From Ciona savignyi (Eukaryota > Chordata > Ascidiacea > Phlebobranchia > Cionidae): 64,000 nucleotides of DNA. Position numbers and translations under genes: made by a program. Below are positions 56,201 through 64,000 of the stretch, piece after piece (within the stretch, counting starts at the first letter, position 1; each line of letters starts with the position of its first letter). Where the stretch lies: contig CH000023.1 of the NCBI GenBank assembly GCA_000149265.1, positions 76,140 to 140,139 on the forward strand, read 5' to 3'. Under the pieces are notes generated by a model. It did no database searches, was not told the DNA's origin, and worked only from the letters and a program-made list of their open reading frames with translations.

Positions 56201-58747
56201 TAAAATGTAAAATAAAAAAAAATCTGGTTTATGTCATGTATTTAAGTCAGGACGTATCACGATATCGTATAAGTCTCCTAGAATATAAAATACATAAAAT
56301 GTCACCATTGGATTCGCAAATAAACCTGAACCTTTTGCTGTGGGACAACTTGTTGAAGAATGGGACAATAATGTGCAATTATACTGAAACTTGATAATTT
56401 ATTGTTTTTTTGCCGTTTATTCCCATTTTCCAAATTTGTATCAAAGGTCCTGCTTTGTGTTTACATCGTGGAATAAAAAATAAACTAAGCAAAACTCATT
56501 ATTTTATTTCCACAGCTGTGTCTATGGAAGAGCTCCAGCAAGCCCTTGCTAGCAATTTAGAGGAGACGTCACAAGAGCAAGAGTTAGAAGCAGACGCTTC
56601 TGACAACAACGAACAATCTAATACTTCCACTCCACCTTTGGATGTTGTTAAATCTGAGTCCAAAATTGAAGAGGAAGAAACTCCAGCAACCGATCACAAA
56701 CCTAATTGTGATGTCATTATCGAGAACAATAATGACGCTAATGCCCAATTGGCCGAAACGAAAGAAACTGGTGATGCGAAACATGTCCCGCATGTTCAGT
56801 CAGCCGTGGAGTTATCTCTTGAAGAAACAAAGTAATTGAAACGTCCATTTTCTTTAAATTTACACTCCAAGTGCTGAAATTACCATTGTAACATATATGT
56901 TTCACCTTTGTGGTGGGGTCATATTTTTCTACATTTTGTAATCTTATTTTTAATAAAATAATTTGATAAAATGATAATCATGGTAGTTTCAGCACTCTGT
57001 TCAGCTCTATGTCACAACTTCCAATCTGCTCTTTGATGCCATCACATAGTGGTAAAGTTGTGTCGCTACACACCTGTTCTTCCACCTAGATATTTGAACT
57101 TGTGTATCGGTGAAAAATACTGTTTGCTTAAGTGCTGTAAAGGTTGTTGACTTTTTGTTTATCTTTTAGCTTTTTTTAGCTTTTTTGTAGCATGTCTCCC
57201 ATTATTGGATAAACATTAGTATTTTTCACCAAAAATGTCCTAATTGTTTATTATAAACTTGTCTCTACTTAGACTAAGCTGTAAACCAGTGAAAACCAGA
57301 AAGGCTTAATGTTTTCCTTGTATTACCACAGCCAGCTTCGAATCCAGCTCGGATTGAAGCCAATGTCAGTTGAGAAGTTTGGATCTTCCCTGTCTCCTCC
57401 ATTGAAACCTCCCAGGAGGCATAAACATATGAAGGTTAGGGGGGCATTTGTTGCTTTTCTCTGTCTGTTTGGCATTTGATGTTTTTTCCGTAGGGTTTGG
57501 AAATGTATGTGCTGTTAAAACTTGTACGTTTCTCAGAATAGCAAATACAGGTTTATTTTACTATTGTTTGTTAATTCAATCATCATAGGGAACAAGTATA
57601 TATGATAAGTCCTACAATATAAGGCCAAAAAAGGCTGGCTTTGTCTAAGAATCAAACTCAGCCAAAATTTTCCGGCATACTTTTATACCACTTAGTATAT
57701 TATTTTATCTATTTATCCCAAATGTCAATTCAAATAAAGGCATTAAACAAAGTAAATTCATTAAATCTTAATATAAAATAGATTAAATTAAATTTATTAT
57801 AATAATGTTAAGCCTGGCAGCAAAGTGTGTTGTAGGAGCTATCTTAGTTTAATGTGTCAGCCATCGTTTTAGTTATTTTTTAATACAATTATCCACTGGG
57901 TTGAATCTATGCTCAAGGGATATTGTTACCACCATGGTTTCGATCATGCAACCTTCGGGCTGGTGATCTCATTGCTGCAATTATGGCGTGACAATGGTTC
58001 ATTCTTACATGTAGCCAGGAAAGAAGAACATCTTGAACGCCACGTTGGCGCTGGTGGAAGAACTGGGAGAAGAGGAGCTTATTGAGCTGCAAGATGCTGT
58101 GCATGATCGCCTGTCGCGTGTATCAGAGGAGGAAAAGAGGAGAGAGGTAAGATACTTCCGTGCATGCAGTGCATGTATTTAACCCTGGGTTTGGAAAGTT
58201 GTATTGGAACTTATAGGATATAACAGAATATTCATTGGAACTTATAGGATATAATAGAATATTCATGTTTATCCCGGTAAATGGGAAAACACAATGAGTG
58301 TTTATTGTTTAACACACAGGTTATCGTCAGATTACCTCGTCCCCACTGTCAGGCTCGTAAGATTTCCTTGTACCAACAGCCTGGTTACCAAAGCTATTAC
58401 AGCGTGTTGGATATGATGTATACATTTCTACTTATTTCGTTCAGCTTATTAAACCCCTTGGTTCAGGGCTCAGGTACAGTCTTCTTAGTACCGTGCCCAA
58501 GAACAGAGCTGACTAGCAAATGGCAAATCACATCACCATCTTTTAGTTGGTGGTCCGATGCACCAAGAATGCTAATCTTGGTTAAAAACTCATTTCATAA
58601 CCGTACGCTAAGCCTTTTTTACGTTTTCAGACGAAACCTAGCAAACTCAGTACAATTTACGATGATAGTACTGACCGTGAACTACCAGTCAAGGGAAAAG
58701 TGGAACTGATGAAACAACAAATTCAAAAAATAGTCGACACTGGTTAA
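53258..58747 (+). CDS. CFAP410: CFAP410 (C21orf2), LRR ciliary protein, complete
   Basis: Nine in-phase exons: 53258-53337, 53494-53512, 54654-54700, 55313-55438, 55996-56102, 56516-56831, 57332-57434, 58015-58146, 58631-58747, giving 348 residues (human about 256). The N-terminus (LTEKLVLARARASDLDSVKT, LNCWGSGLTD) closely follows human CFAP410. LRR units follow (SLLQELSSLEVINFS, LRELYLRKNNIQDVDELTHL, LLWLSGNPFCENL) with an LRR cap, DYRLAVIKRVPQVQKLDNI. An acidic low-complexity insert in exon 6 makes up the extra length. The conserved C-terminal helical segment is KNILNATLALVEELGEEELI. In vertebrates the protein acts at the ciliary base with the kinase NEK1. Exon 2 is only 19 nt. If intron 6 is retained, TAA at 56833 ends the protein early. 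AATAAA at 59101-59106 is a candidate poly(A) signal. Confidence 0.92.
53690..54571. mobile_element. piggyBac-like TTAA MITE (CFAP410 intron 2)
   Basis: Ends CCCTTTAGAAACGA and TCGTTTCTAAAGGG are inverted repeats, each directly flanked by TTAA (53686-53689 and 54572-54575). CCC termini plus TTAA duplication are the piggyBac hallmark. It is 882 bp long with no transposase. The interior has several ATGACGTCA-like palindromes. Confidence 0.78.
54935..55145 (+). repeat. SINE 3' part in CFAP410 intron 3
   Basis: Forward copy starting in the body (CATTACCTGAACCGAG) and ending GAATATCCTGTCC. Confidence 0.6.
55830..55960 (-). repeat. SINE fragment in CFAP410 intron 4
   Basis: Short diverged reverse fragment with AAGTTGCCCAAAGATACAAC and CTAGCTATTGTCTGG blocks, close upstream of exon 5. 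Confidence 0.45.
58228..58580 (-). repeat. Rearranged SINE in CFAP410 intron 8
   Basis: Reverse copy whose tail segment ('ACTTATAGGATATAA.AGAATATTCAT') is duplicated. It carries extra ~40-bp insertions in the body and extends to within about 60 bp of the last exon. Confidence 0.6.
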
Positions 58748-59405
58748 ACGTGCACTTAACCTGATGTTAGCGCATGTGTAAATCACTGTAATATTTCAAG
58801 ACTGTGTAGTGGCCAAGGCATGTACGTGAAGGAAATGTTCTTTTGTGCATCGATAAAAACGCCCCTATATAAACTCTTAATCCCGTTTTTGTTGCCGATG
58901 TCTGCATCACCAATTACAGGTTCCAGCATGGGGATCTTACAAAAAAAGAAGCAATTGTTGCTATGCGTACGCCGTGATTCATATATTTTATACCTTTCAA
59001 CGCTTTGTAAGTTTCTACCCGTGCTACATCGCAACTTAGGGTGACGTGTATTTGTGTTGTCGCGCCAAATCGCTGTAAAATACTGTACGGTATACACATC
59101 AATAAACAACCACGCTATTATCGGATGGTTTGCGACGCTTCTCCATTTTCCCCTACATACCTGTTGTACTTAATTGAACTCCATTAGCCATAATGGAAAT
59201 ACAACGCGTCATGTGTATTTTAACTGCATTAGCTTTGTTTCCTTAAAGTAATGTTGGTCATAACAACGTAATCAGTTGTGAGAATTTTAGAATTTACAAA
59301 TATAGTTTATTTTCGGCTGAAACGGCAGTTTTGTTTTTGACTGTACGTTTTTCTGCGACAACGAGCCTTAGAACAAATACCTGTGTGGAATAAGATACAG
59401 CAAGC
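58748..59405. other. CFAP410 3' UTR and EGF-gene promoter region
   Basis: Compact spacer with no recognised repeat or coding exon. AATAAA at 59101 probably ends CFAP410, leaving about 300 bp for the promoter and 5' UTR of the EGF gene. Confidence 0.5.
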
Positions 59406-62400
59406 ATGAAAATCAAGTTTGTTCGAGGAATATTTCTCATTTTTTCTGTTTTTCCACTTTATAACAGCCAACCCGGTAGGTAGTCGTATGATAGGATAGC
59501 TATAAATAAGATATTGTCCGATAGCTTAGTCTAGTGGGTTAGTGCATGGCCTTTTAGCCGAAGGGTTAAAGATTCGCAACAGGTCGCTAGCTAGTCGGTT
59601 GTGTCCTTGGGAAAGGCAGTTAACAGATATTGCCTTAACCCAGCGAATTATTGAGTTCTACTAAATTTAAAGAACGTGTGAATCATACACAACAGACTGC
59701 AATAGATCAGGTAACCCGGCAATGGGCATTGATCAATCTGGTCGGACTTAGTGTGCTTTAAAAGAAAAAAATAGTTAGGGTAGGATATACTACTTATTCC
59801 CGGCGATAAAATATAGGATAGAATATTCATGTTTATCCGCGTAAATAAGAAAACCAAGGGGGTTAACACACGGGCAATCGTCAGAACGGGTTGCCTCGTG
59901 TGAAAAGTCGGGTCACCGAAGTTGTATAGCACAGTGTTAAATGCAGTGTGTTAATTGCACAGTGTGTTTTTTTCATTTTTTGTTAAAAAAATCTTAAAAT
60001 CCCTCCGCTGGTTAATAACCTGTGGACACGCGCTACCATTTAATCGTTTGTGTGGACGTGTTTGATTTGTATTTATGCATTTTTAAATAAAATACAATGT
60101 TTTTCAATAGTGGCGGTTGTTCGTGTCAGAGGTCAAACTCGTGCACTTCAGGTTTATCCAACATTGGCGGAAGCGACATCAAGTGTCCAAAACGTGAGCG
60201 TATCGAAAGGGTGGAGAGCAGGTATTGCTCATGCCTTTGTGCAAACATTCCTTGCGTGATCTCATTAACAAGATAAAAAAATTATATTTGAAAGGTTGGG
60301 TGGTTTGCTCGGGTCGATTTATATGCAGAATTTAAGTTATAAAATACATCCTTGACTCTTGTATTAAAAAACATGAATATAATATATATCCTAAATTTAC
60401 AAATATATGAGTTATAAGAGTTTACAAATATATGAGTTATAAATAATACACATTTATTTATCGGGTTAAAGCAGTTTAAAGGGGTTTGTATTTTGCGGAA
60501 TTCCCCGCAATTTTGGGCGGGAATATTCAAACAAAAACCACAACACGTGTGAGATATTCCGACACACTGAATTTTAACGTACCACTATCTATTTGTAGAA
60601 CTGAACGTGTGCAGCAGCGGTTTTAACCCTTGCGACAACTCGGCAGATTGCATCCAAATGTCCGCAGAAGTTATCAAATGCGAATGTCTTTCCGGCTTCG
60701 ACGACAACAGTTTTGTAACACAACCGCCGTCAAATTTGATTGCTAACGGGACATATTGTGTAGGTCAGTGGAATTTCGTAAGTTATGACCTGCCAACCAA
60801 GATATATAACCACTATTATGTCACTGTCTTTTAGTGATTTAAAAAAATAAAAAAATATAAACACAAATTACTAGTAATTCCACTGTAAAAATCATTACAA
60901 AATCACTAGTTACACAACAACTAAACATAATATTTGGTTTTAACAACTATGGCATTTACAGATGTCAATGAATGTTCACTAAGCAATTACACCTGTGGTG
61001 AACAGAAAAATGTATGCATAAATACAAATGGATCATACACCTGTAACTGTGCTAGTGGATATCAATACAATGCAACCTCGAAAAATTGCACAGGTACCAG
61101 TCATACCGTTAAAAAAGCCACTTAATAGTGGTAATGTAAATGTAAAATGACTAGTAGCTTGTGTATAATAGATTGCTTTTAAACCACTTGAATGAGAAAA
61201 TACAAGTGGTGTTATGATGTTACAGAGGTAATGGTTGAAAACAATGGGTAGCACTAACCCAGTTTCAGAGTTTAAACAAAATTTTAGGATATGTTAGAAT
61301 ATTCCAGTTAACCCCAGCAAAGAGGAAAACGCATGGGGTGTCTTCTGATTACCTTGTCAATATCGGAGTGTTTCCACACTACCTTGCGTCAATCATTTGG
61401 ACTGGAGCTAATGTGTGGTGATATGATTAAAACATTTCTTAATTTTTGGTAGAACCTTCCCCGGATTCAGACTATTTTTGCTAATCATCATCTAAAGGAA
61501 TAAACATTAATATCCTATCATAATTATAGTGTATCTATAAGTAGTATAGCAGTATTTTTAACACTGCCATATCTTATATTTCTAAATTGAAATTATTTTT
61601 CAGATATAAACGAGTGCCTAAATGTGAATGCAAAATGTGGTATTGGCACTGCACGTTGCCGCAATCTTATTGGCAGTTACATGTGCACCTGTCGAACTGG
61701 CTTCACATACAATGATACAGTGAAACTGTGCCTAGGTGAAAACATTAATTCTATGTGCTAATTTATTTTCTTTATATATATATATTTTTAATATAAATAT
61801 ATAAAAATAACGAGACTAGTGGAAAATGCTTCAGATATTACTAAACAAAAAGTGAGAAAGGGGAAAAGGACTGTGGTGGGGTTGAGGTTTTTGGACAATT
61901 CTTCATGATTAACATATATAACTTGTCCCCATGGGGTTGTAGAATCAAAACCAATCGCTACCTAAACCTTTGTGTCGTTCGTCATTATGGATACCGCCTA
62001 AACATAGTGGATTAATGACTTAAAATATGACATTGCAACACATTGTACTTTCTCTGCGCTCTGGCAACTGTACTGTTGGCGTGAGTTATTAATGATAGCC
62101 AAAATCATGTACAGCACACTGCAATAGCTTCAGTAACATAAAGGTGGTCGCTCAGAAATCTGACAAATGAGAAAATGCTCTTTGTGTTTGTCCACCAACA
62201 CTGTTGACCATAAGTATCAAATCCCATTTAGTTAAACAGCAATGTGGTGTTGGAATATTTCACTAATTTGATTGTTAGCAGATGTGAATGAATGCACAAC
62301 TAGCAGTTGTGATGTCAATGCTGTGTGTAGAAACAACATTGGTTCCTACACCTGTACATGTTTAGCAGGCTTTACTGGCAATGGCAAGCTTTGTCAGGGT

Positions 62401-63938
62401 AAGTAAAATCTATTGACACTTAATTGTATAGAAAGCCTATCAGTCTACCCATTGGCATAAAAATTTCTAACCAAAATTTCAGGCAACATGCGTGAATGCA
62501 TAGTTAAAAATACAGCTTAATAGCTGGCGAGTGGTTTCTATACCACATCTGTCTTAGCTGCGATTAAAATATCAGTTATCAATGGCATTGTAATATAATT
62601 CCCATACCCAGCCAGAATGTGATTATCAGTAATATTGAATAATAATCTTTTGGTTAACACTTCAATGAGTGCAAACGGGTTTTATTGTATTAAAGTATGC
62701 CAGCATCGCAGTTTGACTATAATAATTGTTTTTTAGTTTAAATAAATATGATGTTTCTGTCACATTAGGCACAATTTTTTTATTGTTTTAGTTAAGGGCC
62801 GGTCTGGTTAACCATAGAGAAAATGATTTGGGTGACCGGCTTTGAGCGCATCCGTGCATACATATACAGTGGAACCCCGCTTGGAGACCACCTCGATAAC
62901 ACGACCACCTCGTTATCAGGACCACTTCAGCGCAGTGCCAAATAATTTACTATGGTAATGCATTGCATTCTGTTTCAATAACGTGACCACCCCGGTTTCC
63001 AGACCAGGACCGCCATATTTTGGTCCAAAACTTTAAATTTAACTCCGCTTTAGTGACCACACGTGCTAAATAATTTGCCTTTAAGGTTAAATTTATTTTA
63101 TGATCAAAACAATAAGATTAAATGTGCGCTTACACACACACGAAAAAAATTGTGGCAAACAGAACTGAATCTTGTAAGATAAACTTCAGTACTAGCAGTT
63201 GTATAAATTAACTCTGCAGTATCTGATAAAAAATAATGGCATTTGGTGAAAATTTAGTAAAAAGGCGAACGTTTTAGTTGCATATGACGACAACTTGCTC
63301 CAAATCAAAATTCGCTAACACAACCAACCCGCTAACGCGACCGCTTGATGACGGTCCAATAGGTGGTCAGGTAAGCGGGGTTCCACTGTATATATATCAC
63401 TTTTAAAATGAACCATTTAAAATTCTTTATTGTCACACAGATACAGGTATATGTCATCATTTACTTGTTTGCCTAGCAACTCTTAATATGTATGTACTTT
63501 AAATGCAACCTTAAACACTTTAATACTTCTATTTTTCCACTGCTGTCCTAAGATGAAACATTACAACCATATTCTGTGTAGAAAAAAAAACTAGTTGTCA
63601 TGGACTCTCTCTGCCACAACCATTTAACACATCTTAACATGACACAGAAAATCATTTCTAATATCTGAACCAATGTCAAAATTAACCAGCCTTGCATTAG
63701 GTGTGTCAAGCAAGCACTTACGAGGCAGAGTTTTCATATACACTTCTGGTGCCTCTAACTTCACGGCTATTCTTAGATGTATTCATTGATTTTACAGATA
63801 TAGATGAATGTAAGGACCCGGTAGTTTCAGCTGCTTGCAGCATAAATGGAGAATGTAAGAACTCATTTGGAAGTTACCAATGCAATTGTTTAACTGGCTA
63901 TATGAAAGGGACAATCAACCAACACAAAACCTGCATAG
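59406..63938 (+). CDS. Secreted or membrane multi-EGF protein, N-terminal part (3' end outside window)
   Basis: Seven in-phase exons: 59406-59475, 60111-60221, 60599-60763, 60962-61093, 61604-61735, 62282-62398, 63798-63938, all joined in phase 1, the usual phase for shuffled EGF modules. Exon 1 is a signal peptide (MKIKFVRGIFLIFSVFPLYN). Exon 2 encodes a short unknown segment (VAVVRVRGQTRALQVYP). Exon 3 encodes an EGF-like module with NVCSSGFNPCDNSADC. Exons 4-7 each encode one calcium-binding EGF, opening DVNEC, DINEC, DVNEC and DIDEC and carrying the N-x-x-GSY/FGSY signature. Such arrays occur in fibrillins, ADGRE receptors, uromodulin-like and many tunicate-specific proteins. Nothing here identifies which. 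The last exon ends in a donor, so more domains follow. Confidence 0.85.
59512..59760 (+). repeat. SINE in EGF-gene intron 1
   Basis: Forward copy with a diverged head (GTCCGATAGCTTAGTCTAGTGG) and body, truncated after the CCCGGCAATGGGCA block. Confidence 0.65.
59806..59950 (-). repeat. SINE 3' fragment in EGF-gene intron 1
   Basis: Reverse tail and body start (AGGATAGAATATTCATG, GGGGGTTAACACACGGGC), truncated. It faces the previous forward copy, making an imperfect inverted pair. Confidence 0.65.
61285..61520 (-). repeat. Diverged SINE in EGF-gene intron 4
   Basis: Reverse copy, strongly diverged, with GATATGTTAGAATATTCCAG and GATTACCTTGTCAATATCGG blocks. It is followed by an unrelated ATAAACATTAATATCCTATC piece that looks like the 3' tail of a forward copy. 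Confidence 0.5.
62085..62215 (+). repeat. SINE fragment in EGF-gene intron 5
   Basis: Forward fragment with CACACTGCAATAGCTTCAGT and AATCTGACAAATG blocks. Confidence 0.5.
62867..63388 (-). mobile_element. pogo/mariner-like MITE, copy 2 (EGF-gene intron 6)
   Basis: Ends CAGTGGAACCCCGCTTGG and AAGCGGGGTTCCACTG, flanked by TA (62865-62866 and 63389-63390). The interior is the reverse complement of the copy at 14212-14745 along nearly its full length. No transposase. Confidence 0.82.
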
Positions 63939-64000
63939 GTGGCGATTATTATCATCCAGACTTAATGATGTGATATCCTTTTAATATACACATTCACATT

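Overview
The window looks like nuclear DNA of an ascidian tunicate, most likely Ciona. The genes are intron-rich, with canonical GT-AG introns mostly of 0.3-1.5 kb. Their products are chordate-like, the background is AT-rich, and one tRNA-derived SINE family recurs more than twenty times. The species call is inference from gene content and repeats, not a search result.

Layout, left to right. (1) 850-2545 (+): C-terminal exons of LSG1, a circularly permuted ribosome-biogenesis GTPase; its N-terminus is not visible. (2) 4403-5732 (+): a small, unrecognised single-pass membrane protein with two PPxY motifs, flanked by arrays of a ~330-bp repeat in opposite orientation. (3) 10077-19492 (+): complete ten-exon TM9SF1. 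(4) 21637-24056: a TTAA-flanked transposon with ~534-bp inverted arms, a THAP zinc finger and a P2X7-C-terminus-like cysteine domain; an assembly gap lies inside it. (5) 25915-31340 (+): complete CHMP4 (ESCRT-III). (6) 33682-45397 (+): MICAL-like protein with CH domain, half of a LIM domain, six NPF motifs and a bMERB domain. (7) 48096-51833 (-): CIMIP4 (UPF0193/EVG1/C22orf23), tail-to-tail with MICALL. (8) 53258-58747 (+): CFAP410, head-to-head with CIMIP4. (9) 59406-63938 and beyond (+): a secreted or membrane multi-EGF protein running off the window.

Functionally, TM9SF1, CHMP4 and MICALL all act in endosomal or Golgi membrane traffic, and CIMIP4 and CFAP410 are both ciliary. From memory of the human map, two neighbour pairs are retained: TM9SF1-CHMP4A on 14q and MICALL1-C22orf23 on 22q13. 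All exon models were built by hand from reading frame, splice dinucleotides, splice phase and family similarity.

Between and inside the genes are many small transposons: pogo-like, hAT-like and piggyBac-like elements, two novel-looking MITE families, a fold-back family and minisatellites. Most remaining intergenic sequence shows no support for genes.
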